A stretch of 64,000 bases of DNA, from NCBI RefSeq assembly GCF_025698545.1, contig NC_068569.1, positions 1,984,001 to 2,048,000 on the forward strand, in the 5' to 3' direction. The stretch comes from Gossypium raimondii. Lineage: Eukaryota; Streptophyta; Magnoliopsida; Malvales; Malvaceae. The position numbers and the translations under genes were made by a program. This document shows, piece after piece, positions 14,276-27,800 of this stretch (its first letter is position 1; each line of letters begins with the position of its first letter). The notes under the pieces were generated by a model. It was not told where the DNA came from. It worked only from the letters and a program-made list of their open reading frames with translations, and made no database searches.

Positions 14276-15072
14276 CAAATTTTATGTTAAAGTTTGGAGG
14301 AGTTTATAAATGAGTTTTATATTACAAAATTTTTTTTGAAGAAATTACAATTTTCTTTGGTAACATTTTTTGGTAGCATTACAAATTTTATTTTTATATT
14401 TTAAGAATTTAGATTTTAAAATTAATGTAAATTATGTAATAACGTGTGCATAATTTTTTTAATAATTTTTAAAGTTTATGGATTTGTCGATATTTACCAA
14501 ATGATGAATTAAAAAATTCCATATATATTTAATACATCTTAAAGATGTTTGCGTCATTTTAAATCCGCTTTTGAAATATGAAAATGGCCAAAAAAAGAAA
14601 AAATGAAAACCTAAGTAATGTTAAGGTAAGATAATTTCCGAAGTTTGAAATACATATAGTTGGTTGGTTCATAAATCGTAAATTTATTTCGAAGTCAAGA
14701 CTTTTATACTAAATTTAAATTTAAATTTTAAAATTTTAAAAGAATTAAAATAGAATCTTTACTACCTCGCTGGCACCTGCCCCATAATTTTAACGGAAAC
14801 TATATTCGAAAGCAAACAGTGTGACTTTTACTATCGTAAACAAACAACCTTGTAAATGCCACACGTATCAATAAAATTATAATTTAAAAAAAATCATAAA
14901 TCGGTTGAATAAATCAACTCAGTAATGCATCAGGTTCATACAAAACTTATAATCTCATCCCGAATCCTGCATTACCTATATACATCGATTGCGAAGGCAC
15001 ACTGATGACTTCAATTTGAAATCATCAGAAAGTAAAATAAATAAGGAACTCCTACAATTGTCACCTTAAACC
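14276..15072. other. Intergenic AT-rich DNA, 3' side of the LIKE-COV gene
   Basis: No coding potential is seen. The final 150 bases or so probably form the 3' untranslated region of the LIKE-COV gene. Confidence 0.4.
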
Positions 15073-18000
15073 TTAGGTTATGTCAGATCTACTTCTTTCC
15101 AGCGGCGGCAACTGTGTGTCTATCGTTGTCAGCATTTGCGGCATCGACATCCCTCCTGAGACTACGATTTCTGTAATGGAAGAATGAATGAGATGTAAGC
15201 TTAAATTTTGAAGCAGGAAAAGGTTTCTTTCTTTTTTCATACAAACCATTACTACTTCAGAATAGAGAAACCATCATCTTAAGTGGTAGTTTCAAACCAA
15301 TTACGTCGAACAGTATGTAGTAAGAGTTAGTAGGCTTATAACTCGACAGACTACACGGAAATAGCAAGGAAAATGTTTGTAAATAGTACCGACAACAAAA
15401 GAGGAGGAACCCTTACCAATTCCTTCACGAACTGATAGATTCGGTCTGATAACATCCTGGGTATTAATGAGGAATATATCGCCAATGTAAAGATGATTTG
15501 TGGGAACATAGACGCAACATAGCTCCTCTTCCCCAGAGAACTTCTGCATTTTGTGGAAAGAAAATGTAATGCATGTAGCACGCCAATAAGATCATGCCAT
15601 GTATGATGCTTATGGAATCAGGAAAATGATTAAAACAAAGAAAGTAATGCTAAAATGATAGTTTTGGAATATAAAGTTCACTTGCGCACCTGCAGAGTAA
15701 CAGATGAAGTGATGAACCCAAAAGCATATTCACCAATACGAGGATGTTTAATGATGGCTACTTCCTTGAAGGCCTGTGAGCTCTGATCTGAAACGCAATA
15801 AAGACGTAAAAACATAAAAGTGATGTAGCATATGGATTGTCGCTACCTAAACCAAAAAACAAGAAGAACACACACCTGGTGATATAGCAGAACTAATTTG
15901 CTTGGAGGCATTGTAGATATGACGAACGAATGGCATCCGCTTGATAAACCACTCACCAAGGCCAAGCACAGATGCTCCCAACCACGAGGACATGAATACC
16001 CCAATCACGAAGATGAATGTTATAGAAGTTACAAATCCAAGACCTACCAAGAAGTAAAAGGAGGAGAAAACATAAAGAGACCAGCAAATCATATGCTACA
16101 TACTCTTAAAGTTAACAGACATTATTAGCAGAAATGACAAAGAACAATATTTAGATAATATAGGGGTAGATCATTTAAAAAAAAGGCAACCTTGTGAAAA
16201 ATTTATTTTTCTTGCTGTACATACCATATTTGGCAAGATCTCACATTAAAAAATCATTGTCATTCAGAAGCCTTAAGGAAAGATAACATAAGTTTACAAA
16301 CTCCAAGATCCAATTAAAGGGGAAAAGAGTAAAAGGTTTTTAGCTGCTAAGTGAAACGCTCACCAAATACATTAATGCCGAGTTGAAGAAAAATTGGAGA
16401 GAAAAAGCCATCAACAAAGTGAATAAACCACCATGTTACGTAGAAAGTGATTGCTATAGGAAATAGAATGGCACTGGAAAACAACTACAAATCAGCAACT
16501 GCTATAACAGAATCGTGAATGACAAATAGACGCGATAAGATAAAATGCCATGAGCATATATTCAGTAACAGAAACCAAATCTACTAAGTTTCCGAGTTCA
16601 TCAAATAAAAGGTTAGCACAAATTCATGATGGCAAGAAGTATCATTTTGTAAGATGATAGATAAGTAGTAGATTAATTTCAAGACGACCAATCAATTTTA
16701 TAAGAAGAGATATGGAGGAAACAAGGAAAAACTAAATGACGGTATCAGGTTAATCTGTAACTTACATTTCACTTCTTAAATGTATTATTTGGAAATTATT
16801 GATAACACTCTAGAATAACGTATTTTTATGTATTAATTATGTATTTATTCTGAGTATGATCTTGCTAATTTGAGTTATTTATGATCTTTTATCTCATAGG
16901 GACTAAATTTGAGGCAAAAGTGAAATTAAGGGCCAAAAGCGTGAATTTAGAGATAAAATGGACCAATGTGCGACACAAGGGTTGAAATGCAAAAAGAAGA
17001 GATTTTATTCTATTAAACTCTATTTTAATTATATTAGGATAATTAATATTGAGATAATTATTAAGGATTATTTTTAAGATTTTATTTTATCTTTATTTAT
17101 TTTCAATTAAATGTATTTATCTTTTAAGAATTTAAGTAGGATTAGAATATCTCCCCTAGCACTATAAATAGGGGGTGAAGTGACTCAAAAGGGGATCCCA
17201 TCTTTTCTTCTTCTGTAAACACTCTATCCCCAAAAGTTTAGGCTTTTGTTCTTTTCATATATCCTTTCAATAAAATCTTTATTTTTATTTTATTTATTTT
17301 CTTTTCTACCACAACCATGAGCCACTAAACCCATCTAGCCGAAGGTTGGCAAAAATCCCCAAAAGGGTTCATGAGGCTTAGAATTCGTACTTAGCCTCCT
17401 CGCTGAGTATTCATCGTTTCTTCGCACTACGGGGCTGACGCTTCCGTCCAAGTCCCTTAAGAAGTAAGTTTTTCAACGTATGCAAAGGTGGCTGCTTTGT
17501 ATGTTTTGGGAAGGTTGCACAGTCGGTTCGTTAGTTTACTACGTTAGAGGTTGGTGAGCCCAAGAGACAAAATGGCGTGGGATTTGCCATTGAGAAGTGT
17601 TGATCTAGAATAAGACTATCCCACAGAAGCGATTGCTGGCTAGAGTCAGGTTCCACTAAATTATAAGTCTAAATCCTTGGAGCTGGTGGTCGTATGCGTC
17701 CTCTTCCACTATAACTGGCTTATTCGATTTGGGAAGGATCATCTAAAAGTCGAGGATTGAACCCAAGGCGGAACGAGACAACTGGAGGCTAGAATCTCCT
17801 ATAAGAATTTTCTTTCTCGTTTTCAGATCCAACCCTTTAATTCTGTTATTATTTTTATTTTTTTTCCACGAATGTAGGTTGTCTTGGGCAAGACTCCCCT
17901 GGGATTTCACAGAACAAGATATTTTGTAAGTCCAGTCCCTGAGGATTTGACCCTACTTCCATTTTACTATTCTTTTTCATTATTTATTAGGGATAGGATA

Positions 18001-18978
18001 TTTTTAGTGCTTTCAACGATCGCATCAATTATTTATATGCATTTACACTTATCTCTTATTCCAAGATTTAATAGCTAAGTAAGTTCTTAAGCTTACTATA
18101 AGCACGTGTTGATCATGTTTCTGTAAAGATGAATTATGATATGCAAATCATTAAAGCATTGAGAAATGGAATGTTGCTCACCATCCGGTCATGAACTTTT
18201 TTGAAGCCCAGCTCTGGAAAACTTTGTAAAAGGTCTGGATAAAACAAAGCTTGTCAGGCAAGTTTAGAAAATAACATGACTTCATCAACAAGCATAGCCA
18301 CACAGTTCCTATACATGCTGAGAACATATGTTTTCAACGGTTTCACTAGGAAATTTACACAAAGATTGAATACAACAAATAAACCAATAATCATAAACTC
18401 TCTCGGATTCAAAATATATATACACTCTGTTATAACGCTATTAAAAAAAAAAGAAAAAAAAGAAGAGCAACGCCGTACATTCGAAGCTTCTAAGAGAAAG
18501 GGGAATCATTTTCACGAATATTATCTTGTGGTAACACTTTTATTATTGATAATTAAAAGGAGTAGAGATTTAAAAGGGAAAACATTTTCCTCATTTTAAA
18601 CAGTTGCAGTAAATGAATTTGCAATCCTATTACACAACAAAGAATTCAATGTCATACTTATTCTAAAGTGAATAATTTCTTAAATTAAATATCACTTTGA
18701 AACGTCCAATTTCTCTCTACTAACGACCAAATCATCCAAACAAATACAACTCTCAACCAGGTTAAATCGAATTCTATCATAAATGTAGCTCAATTAACAA
18801 CCAAAAAGCTCTTCTAAAGGAAATGGGGGAGAACAAGAGAAACCTCGCGGCCGGAATGATGCGAAGGAGCGAAAGAAGGAGAATGTTTGGAGGAATCATC
18901 GTGGACGGAATCAGCGACCGGAATTAGAAGCTCTAGATCTCTACTCCCCATCACGATCGTCGATTTATCATCTCCCAT
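15073..18978 (-). CDS. LCV: LIKE COV (continuous vascular ring) membrane protein
   Basis: Seven exons: 18978-18844, 18234-18182, 16473-16364, 16043-15876, 15787-15690, 15543-15417, 15170-15073, giving 262 residues. It starts MGDDKSTIVMGSRDLELLIPV. Two membrane segments follow, at about 63-87 (CAILFPIAITFYVTWWF) and 101-124 (GLGFVTSITFIFVIGVF). Then come GEWFIKRMPFVRHIYNASKQ, CCVYVPTNHLYIGD and NLSVREGIEIVVSGGMSMPQ. These are the conserved blocks of DUF502/COV proteins. Arabidopsis COV1 limits vascular differentiation in stems, and LCV proteins reside in the Golgi and affect vacuolar trafficking. Introns are canonical. Intron 2 (18181-16474) is 1.7 kb, far longer than the others, because it holds a retroelement fossil. 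Confidence 0.88.
16800..18030 (+). mobile_element. LTR-retroelement fossil inside LCV intron 2
   Basis: A TATA box (TATAAATA, 17163-17170) follows an AT-rich U3-like stretch, and AATAAA signals (17269) come about 100 bases later. The GC-richer DNA from about 17310 to 17880 is non-coding and looks like a leader. The stretch at 17930-18030 (CCCTGAGGATTTGACCCTAC, then TTTATTAGGGATAGGATATTTT and CGATCGCATCAA) resembles the leader just upstream of the primer-binding region in plant Ty3/Gypsy elements. I see no gag-pol domain and no second LTR, so it is a broken remnant, opposite in direction to the host gene. Ends are approximate. Loss of the body points to an old insertion. Confidence 0.6.
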
Positions 18979-19904
18979 CGCCGGAAAATCCCTCCGCTGC
19001 TACTCTCCTTCTCAGGAATAACCAAAAAAAAACTGATTCGGTGCAAAACATAATAATAATACGAGAACAAGAATTTTGTTGGGTACCTCCGATTCACCAT
19101 CAAAGGCCACATCAATTATTCAGAAAAAGTATAATACTATATATTATATATTTTTATTTAACAACATAGTCTTTGATCATTAAGTAAAATTATCACGAAA
19201 AAATGTTAATTATGAAATTAAGATATGAATAAATGTAGTTTTGGCATAAATTATTAATATTTTGAAATTAATTATATGTATGTGAATAAAGGATGGTTAA
19301 AATTTAAATCTCCTGCAAAGTTGGCGAGAATTAGAATTAGATATATTGATATACCAATACGAAATCAATGATCTTACACCATATATGTCGCCATTATTAA
19401 TTGATTTTTTAGAAATGTTTGGATAAAATATTAGATTCAAAAATTAATTTGAGTAAAAACTTTTGACTCATTTAAAATATAAGTTGAGTTCGGATTTAAA
19501 CGTTCAAGGCTCAAACCTCACTTGATTTGTTTTAAAACTTTCAATATATTATATTTTTTTATATATTATGTAATTTATAACAGAAAATTAATCTCATAGT
19601 AATACTAATATATAATATTATAATGTAAAGAATTGTATGTCTATATATATTTAAAAAAAGTTTAATAATAATATAGTGAGTCTAAAATTGTTCAAATTAT
19701 CCATTTATAAATATGGATGGATTTAAGTAAAACTTTAGATCTATATTCAAATCAAATCTAACTTAAGCAAATATATTTGAACTCGATGCGGTCCATAAAT
19801 ACCTCTATTAAATGCCACCATTGTTGGAAGCTAAACCATGTGTGCTTAGACACGTATTGAACTTGTAAGGTAACAAGCACAAATTTCCCTGTAACTTTTA
19901 CGAA
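18979..19904. other. Upstream region of LCV and AT-rich intergenic DNA
   Basis: The first 100 bases are the likely leader and core promoter of LCV. The rest is AT-rich with no exon and no clear repeat. Confidence 0.4.
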
Positions 19905-20309
19905 GGTTAAATTGCCTCAAAGGTCCTTGTATTATAGGAATTAGATCAAAATAGTCCTTATATTATTAAATGGTTCAATTTAGTCCATATACTATTAAAA
20001 ATAATTAAATGAGTCCAAATGGTAATAGAGATAACATTTACTCTATAAAAAGACTTGAAAATTATTATTTAATTGTAGCTCAATTCCAAACAAAAATTTC
20101 ATTTGTAGAACCATAAAACTTTAAAGATGTTAACTCTGCTAAACACTAAATGGTATTTTAAAATAGTAAATGTTAACTCTATTTACTATTCCAATTCAAC
20201 CTGATTTGATTGTTTTAATAATACATGGACTAAACTGATCCATTTAATAATTGGGGACTAATTTGAGAAGATCCCTATAATAGAGGGACCTCTCAAACTA
20301 CATTTACCC
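19905..20309. mobile_element. Long-TIR MITE, probably Mutator-like, 405 bp with 9-bp target duplication
   Basis: The left arm begins GGTTAAATTGCC...GGTCC. The reverse complement of the right arm begins GGGTAAATGTAG...GGTCC. Both then share, in order, TATTATAGG, ATTATTAAATGG, TTTAGTCCAT, ATTATTAAAA-type words and AACATTTACT, over about 140 bases. The flanks are TTTTACGAA (19896-19904) and TTTTACCAA (20310-20318), a 9-base duplication with one mismatch. Long terminal inverted repeats plus 9-base duplications are the Mutator-superfamily pattern. It has no coding capacity, so it is non-autonomous. Arm divergence suggests it is not recent. Confidence 0.75.
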
Positions 20310-20569
20310 TTTTACCAATATTGGCTGACACATTTCAAGGTAATATTTTGTTTCTATATCCATTGAGATTTATATTACTAACTATAGTGAAAACACATTA
20401 ATATATTACAAGATATCTTCAATAATAGACCTTTACATCGAGTAATATTCAGCATGATCTCGACCCTAAAACAAGCCATACCAGTTATTTAACACACCAA
20501 ATGATGAACTAAAACTAAAAACATGCGGTGCGGAAGCTAAGACATAGATTTTCCCTTTCAGGTTTTTTA

Positions 20570-22237
20570 TCAAGCAGCTGATCTTCTTGCCCGTCGAATG
20601 AAAGATAAGATATCAGCACTCGGCAATGATTTTCTATACAAGCTTTTGCGTCCATGTTTTTTATTTCCTTGCTGCATAACATACAAGACCAAAGCTAAAT
20701 CAAACTAATTTGATGCAAATACGGCTATGGTAAGTGTTTCATTATTTATCTAATCGTAATTCGTTATTATGTAGTTTAAAGCTAAAAATCACCTGGAAAT
20801 GGAATGTAGGATTTGAACCCTTTGATAGCATCGAGAACCCATCACGGACAGGCACTGGGAAAAGAAATTACCCATTAGAGAAAAAATATATATAAACACT
20901 TTTGATTAACAAAAATGTGCCCTTTCTTTTGTTTTTGTTTTTTGTTTTTTGTTTTTATTTTTTTACCCAATGTTGAATCAGAGTTACTTTCGTCACAATT
21001 TGATTTGAGAGATGGACTCTTAGATAGTGAAGGCTTGTCGGTACAAGTGAAGAAAAAAAGTGGGACTCCTTCCGTGTCAAGTTCATGCTTGTTTACGAGC
21101 TTTCCAGGAATTGCAGAAATGGTAGCCCTGGAAATGGTTAAAACCCATAAAGTCAATGTCTATAAATATATGTTTCTTTAAGGTAATATGAAGATTGAAT
21201 TTGAGCTGATGGTACCTTGAGTTTTCATTTGATTTCTCTACAGCTGCTAATGTTGCTATCAGGATTTTGAAAAGAGAGAAAAACAAAACAAAACAAATGA
21301 TTAACATAAAGAATTAGAATTGTAAAGCAAACATGAATGATAGAGGCGATTAGGAAACCTACGTGCAGATAAATAACGCCGGTTATGTCTTGACAAAATG
21401 GGGTTCCATTTGACTCTGGTTAGAGCAAGATTGTGAGCAAATTGTTGGCATGAGAGAAGTCTCTGGTAGAACATCAAACAAGTCGTATGTAAATAAAATG
21501 TAAATGTCAATACTCCATAAATCAAAGTTATATATATATCTGTGTATTTATGTATACTGACTTGATGGAGGCAATTGATGCGGAGCTCAGCCTCGGAAAA
21601 TGAATTAGTCTGGGAAATGGAGTGATTTAGATTAGCAGAGACGTTTCCCAGATGATCAACGAAAGTGACAACTGCCTTGCATAGGTATTCTTTTGTGTTT
21701 TCCACCACACTGCAAATTACCAAACATTTATTTATTTAATAATTTTAATTAATAGTCTGGGACTTTCTTCAACACCAGCTAAAAAAAATGGATTAAATCT
21801 AGAGCTACTGGAATTGAGCATTAAGATGCTAGAATTCAATTCGCTTGATAGTTCAAGCTTGGCTCAAAAATGGCTAGTACCTGAAGGAAAACTAAAGAGA
21901 AGCTGAGCCAGTAACTCAACCATGAAAGAGGTTGGCTTGAGTGGTTAGAAATGAAGGAAAACTTACGTTTTCTTCTCTTCAGAGTTTAAAAATGTTGTTT
22001 CACAGTAATCCGCAGCGTAATGAAGCTGAGACCGCAAATCTCTCAGTTCCTATAACCATAAAAAAGGAAGAAAGAAGAGAAAGAAGCATTAATATGGAAT
22101 TTTTGTTCAATGAAAACCACCCCCCAACCTAAAAAATAGAAGAAGAAAGAAACCTGGAGAGACTTGTCAAAACGAAAGCCTTGGCCTGAATCATCATCTT
22201 CTTTCTTCGGAGAAGAAAACATTTCAGTAATATGCAT
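20570..22237 (-). CDS. ABIL: ABI-like (ABIL) subunit of the SCAR/WAVE complex
   Basis: Eight exons: 22237-22154, 22049-21967, 21709-21562, 21462-21363, 21243-21216, 21127-20967, 20854-20793, 20671-20570, giving 255 residues. The N-terminal half carries the Abi helical blocks: ELRDLRSQLHYAADYCETTF, VVENTKEYLCKAVVTFVDHLG, then NVSANLNHSISQTNSFSEAE and LRINCLHQRLLSCQQFAHNL. Further on are VPVRDGFSMLSKGSNPTFHFQ and a basic C-terminus ending SFIRRARRSAA. ABIL proteins join the SCAR/WAVE complex that activates ARP2/3 actin nucleation. Plant forms lack the SH3 domain of animal Abi. All junctions are GT-AG and the frame is whole. Which of ABIL1-4 it matches is not clear. Confidence 0.87.
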
Positions 22238-24881
22238 TCTTCTCTTAGTTTCTTGTGTTCCAAAAGTAGAGCTAACTGATGATGATGGTCACCAGTAAGG
22301 ATAGGATAGCTGAGCTAAATTTAAAAGCTAGTGAAGATAATGAAGGAAAGGAACCATTTTGTTCTTTTAAAAATCCTCTTGTCGATATTCAACAATTTTG
22401 AATTTCTCCTGATTAGAAGTTTGAAAGTGAGAGAAAATAGATACAGAGGTTTGGGGTGTGTTGATTGAAATAGTCCCAAAAGAAACATATAGTCATTAAA
22501 GAGAGATTCTCTTTAAGGCGATATCTCAATGGCACGAAGGGGACGTACGAAAGGAAGATGACAAAATTGCATTGCAGCCCCGTGATCTTGTGTTTCTTAC
22601 CTTTTTCTGGAAAAAGGCCGGTTACTTACTGACAAAACTAGCTCCTGCCATTGCCACACACCTCATTTATCAAGATTACATTTTGACTCTTCTATTAAAA
22701 TTTTTTTGTACTTATTATAAAAAAAGTAAATAGGTCATATATATTAAAAATTTTATTCATTTTTGCTATTAAAAATTTTAATAGTAAAAATAGATAAAAT
22801 TTAGAATCAATTTATTCATTGATCTTATATACAAAATCTAATTTATCTATTTTCTCTCTAGAGAATAATGATGGCAACAAGGTAGAGCAAGGTGGATTTT
22901 TGCCCACCCTCACCCCAACCCGATATTCTATGGCCATACCCCAACCTCGAGAGAAAGAAATTGAAATGAGAGTAAAGGTGATAAAATAATATTAATAGTG
23001 ATAAAAGTGTAAATTTTTAACCTAATTAATATTAAAAAGATAATTTTGTAAATATCTTGGGACGAAGCGTGCTAGACACGATCCCGACAGGACTTGAAAC
23101 CTGTTTCTAAAAAAAAAAACTTACTCTATTAAGTCAGATTAACTCAAAACCCGTCAATTTCGAGTTTTTTTTATCATCTCTAATTAAAAAACTAAAATGA
23201 AATTCAACCCTTAATATCATAAACTCCATTATACTTTTACAATATAGTGTTAAATATGCGCACCCATTGTACTTTTACAATATAATGTTAAATATGTGTG
23301 CGCATATACACAAGGTTCTTCCTTCTCAAATACGTTAGTTTGGTATAGAAATATAACATTAAAATAAGAAAAAATTGCAGACACTAAAATTGGGCATCAA
23401 TTTTGCTAATCAAATGACATTTTTCATGGATATCTCAAACTTTTAAATTAAAATATATATTTAAACACATTTAAATTCATTTTTTTATTGTTAAAATAAT
23501 CACAACTAAACTAAACTTAAATCCGTAATATTTCACTAATATTATATAAAACCAATTATGATAAACCGAGATTCTTGTGCTTCTCTCCATTTACTCCTTG
23601 CAGGATTCATTTGTTGGCGAATCCATTTTTTTCTTTCTTTGATTTGCTTATCGGGTCTCGAACCTCGAGGTTTAAGTGACAAGCACCTAGCCATCGAAGA
23701 CATGGCGAGAGCTAGTCCAATTTTGGACTTTCTTTATGCTTAGTCATGGAGAACTTTTCAATAAATTCTATGATCATTAGTTTATTATTATTGGTGAAAG
23801 AAAGAGTAAATCCATGTTAAGGAGAGAAAAAAAAGGCGACCAAACCGAGACACATTGGTCATTACCGACCTTGTCTAACATTGGAGGAAGAAGACAAGAT
23901 GAATTGATATACTATGCAAACTATTCCAAGAAAAAACAAAATGTTACCTCTTATTATATTTTCATTAACAGAATTCATGGTGTGCCTGCCAGCATACATC
24001 CCACCTGAGATGAGTGGTTAATTAAATTCATTAGCTAATTATCTGATTTCGCATGTGATTCACCGACAAAAGATTGCTAAGCTAGACGACATTTTAACAG
24101 ATATATTATATATATATCATATATATTGCGACTATGGATCAACTGATGTCTTCGCAAAGATGGATAATCTATTAACATAACTAGAGGGCCATTTTAGGCA
24201 TGAGTATTAGATACGGGTATATCATGTCCAATTCTTCTATGAAAAATTTCATGTACTTAAACGAACCTTAAAATGTAATATTCCCATATTTATGTCTAGA
24301 TATGCTTCGGATATATAGGAATCTAACATAGATATTTCGAATAAAATGAGAGCCGGAAAAAGATAGTAGGCCATAGCAGATAACAAAGAGCCTGAAATGT
24401 TTCACTTAAGAAGAAGAATATACATATAAACAATGATAACATTAATGGCTGAGACAACCCCATGTTATATAAAAAAAAAAAAACCCTAAAAAATGGATTA
24501 AGGTCCACCCCGCAGGTGTTTCCGATCATGAATCACCAAATAAGCACTAGTCATCTCTTCTATAAGCCACATACTCCATGAAGAAACATGAAATTGCTAT
24601 TAATGAAACTCGTAGCATCTAAGAACAGAAGCTAATGATGGTCATTGGCATGTAGGCTATTAAGTTACTATGTGATTTACTATGGTATAAGCTCTAGCTA
24701 TTGTTGAGGCAAAAGCAGAAAAGATAAATATACAATCAATAATGGCAGAAATTCGTCTGAGCACTAGTCCTACAGATGATGCCCACGATCACCTTGATAT
24801 TGCATCAAAACTAAAGGTGGAGTGAACAGTGGAATAGTGCAGTGAACTGAGAGTTCATACCTCAGGCCAACTGTGGGGTCT
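22238..24881. other. Intergenic, AT-rich, with a 38-bp tandem duplication
   Basis: The first 250 bases are the probable ABIL leader and promoter. A 38-base unit (ATTATACTTTTACAATATAG...) at 23228-23265 is repeated imperfectly at 23266-23303. A TA-rich palindromic stretch lies at 24100-24127. The open frame at 23558-23743 matches no family I know and lacks support. The last 100 bases or so are the 3' end of the TCX gene. Confidence 0.4.
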
Positions 24882-27800
24882 TTACATCTGTTTGGCTGGT
24901 TTAGATTTAGCATCCCCATTTCCAGGAAAGGGTGGAACTGTAGGGAGATCATTATCAGCAGTTGCTACCACAGCAGCCGTCTTAGATGTTCTCACTGTAG
25001 GTGAAAAGAAAGTTTTCGGAACTCCATAGTTAACGAATCCTTGTTGATTCCCAGTCTCAGCTCTATGGCTGAGTGGGCATCTTTGACTACCTATCTCCAT
25101 TCTAGCTAATGTTGAACAACACATTCCTGTGATTGAAAGGAGCAGCATTGTCAAATTACCACTTTTAAGATAGCAAACATAATACACCATAAGATGGATA
25201 ACATATACAAATTGAACAAGTACACTCTTTGCCACTTCACAGATAGCAATTTACTTCAGCACACTAGGATCAGAGAGATTGCACCTAGCCTTGAAAAGTA
25301 CAGCAGCAAAGCTGATTGTGCTGAAGCAAACTCTCATTCTAGAGAACCCATCAATCATGAACCATGTTTTACATAGGCCATCATACAACAAGCATCCAAA
25401 GTTAAGGAACCTATTTCAAATACCTGTGAAACAAAATAATCTACCTCCTAAATTCAAACATATCAACTTTATTTTTCTGGTATCTCCTTCGTTTAGACAT
25501 ATATAAACTGACTATTAATTGGTGTCATTTGGAATTTTTGATAAACTGGTTCTTTCCTAGTTAATGAGGAAGTTTTTCATTGTTTGCAAGGATGGTTTCA
25601 CCATTTGAAATTTCTTCCTTTTTGCTGCATGGAATATAATTCATTATGAATCGAATTTTCAGAAAAGGGAGTGGGAAACTTGCCCTTTATTTCTCCAAAA
25701 GTGATAAGCCTATTAAGACAATCTCGGAACTTTGTCAAAACAACTCTTTCATGCTCTGCATCAATCTCTATCATGCCCTTTCCACAAGGCAATTGTGAAA
25801 CAGCTGCTGTGAACGTTGTGTCTTGTTCATCACACATCAATGCCAAAGTTCCTGGAGACATAAGGCTTCCCTCTGGCATATCAGCAACATCTGTGCAAGA
25901 ATTCTCAGGGCCAGATTTAACAGCCTGGTTCGCACTCGAACAATTGTCAGCCCTGGTTTTTTCAGCAATAAAATCCTTCTGGCTTTCCAGCCTGTCTTGA
26001 GTAGATGATGCAAAGGAAATTTCTGAGTGATCTTCTGCCCCTTCAATCAAACTTCTCTGGTCTGAATGTATACAGAAATTAAAGTAAGATCCATTAGATG
26101 AAAAGTTGCAATTCATCAACTTCTTCTGACAGATTCAAAAATAATTGCTAAAAACATAATCCAACTAGTATTTCTTAAAAATACTTGCTAGAACAAATAT
26201 GGTCTAAACTGAAGTAGAGAAAATATTTACAGAAACAACATCAATAACAATTTTCATAACATTTTTAATTCAAAGGAAGACTCTTAACTTTAAAAGCTGA
26301 CATTACATCTTCAAGTAAAACAAAAGTTGTACGAGTAATTTATTCATCACAAAGAAAAAAAATTGTACCATTAATCTCTTTGGATGATTCAAATAAACAG
26401 CATTATGCAAATCTTTTTCTATAAGAGAGAAATACATCAGTAGACAAATGTAGCTAGAGATGAATATAGCAAAGCAAGTATAAGTTGATGATCATACATG
26501 ACAACTTTCACTGTGTTCTTGGATAAATAAGCACAAATGATCTTCTGCCTACTCATGTAAAAACGTGAATTAAGCACTGAAGCATATCAGGAACTAGACA
26601 CTTCAAATTAGACCATAGAATTGAATTGTTTTACAAGCACTCCATATACCTGCAAGTATCTTTGCAGCTTCTCTGGATAGAACTACCAAAACAGAGCAAA
26701 GCTCCTTCAAGTCCTGCTTTTGAATAATGTCCGCTAACAGAGACCTTCCACCAAAATGCATAAATTAGTTTCTATAACAAGCAGACTATAAATATCTTTC
26801 CGTCAAGACTCTTCATTTACCTATATGATAATTTTGATGGGCCTACTGCAGTACCAGCACAAGAAACTGACATAGAAGACAAGGAAGAGGAGGGAATAGA
26901 AGCTCTGACAAGATTTGTCTGATTAACATATAAAGTAAGCAGCATCCATAAGTTTTAGAAGCATAAACTAAAAGCAATGATGAGAAAGCTTTTACACTGA
27001 CAGTGGCAGGAGAATGAGAACGGGAAAACTAAATTCACTAGCTGAGCACACATTCTTTTCTATCAAAACAGAAGTACTATTGTAAGATTATTCAAATAAG
27101 ATTTGGAAAGTTTATCCAAAGCGAAATGCCCATAATTATGCATACACCTATTTACCTGTTGCAAATGTCCAAGACTGTGAACAGATGGATCCTTGGCAGT
27201 TGACCCCAAAAGGAATTCCTGACTTTTTCTCTTCTTAGACACTGGGGCAGATGCATAACCAGATGACCCAATTGCTCCAGTTGTGGTAGCATTTGCTGCC
27301 TGCTGGATGTATGCCATATTGTTGGCATAGTCACCATGAAATAGAGCCTGTCTCTCTTCGCTCCCCTTAAATTTTTTGCAGCCCATGCATTTGCAGCTTT
27401 CGTAGCAAAGAATGTTGGCTTGGAAACACTCACAGTACTTTCTAAGACACCCAGATCTTTTACAATGGCATCCTTTGCTGTGCTTTCCCAGCATCAAAAC
27501 TTCCCCAGCCTCCTAAAGATGATCCAAATTAGTTCATATGAGAATGCCAATTGCAGCAAGATTTATCAAATAAAAAAGGCATTCATGTTATACTTTAAAT
27601 TTTATGTTTTGCTATTAAAAAAAAAAAAGCTCAGCTCAGGCCCATTTTCCAAGAGTGTAACCATACAGAATTTAGAGAAGAGGATATCAAATATGTGATA
27701 AAATCAAATGCATTGTCATACATTTCAACAGAAGGATATCATTTTAAATGATTCTGTATATTACTGTTGGACCGTCAATGATTAAAGGCAACAAAGTTAT

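Noticed and set aside
23558-23743. 61-codon frame in the ABIL-TCX spacer
   Set aside because: No family match, no splice context, and AT-rich flanks. Chance is the best explanation.
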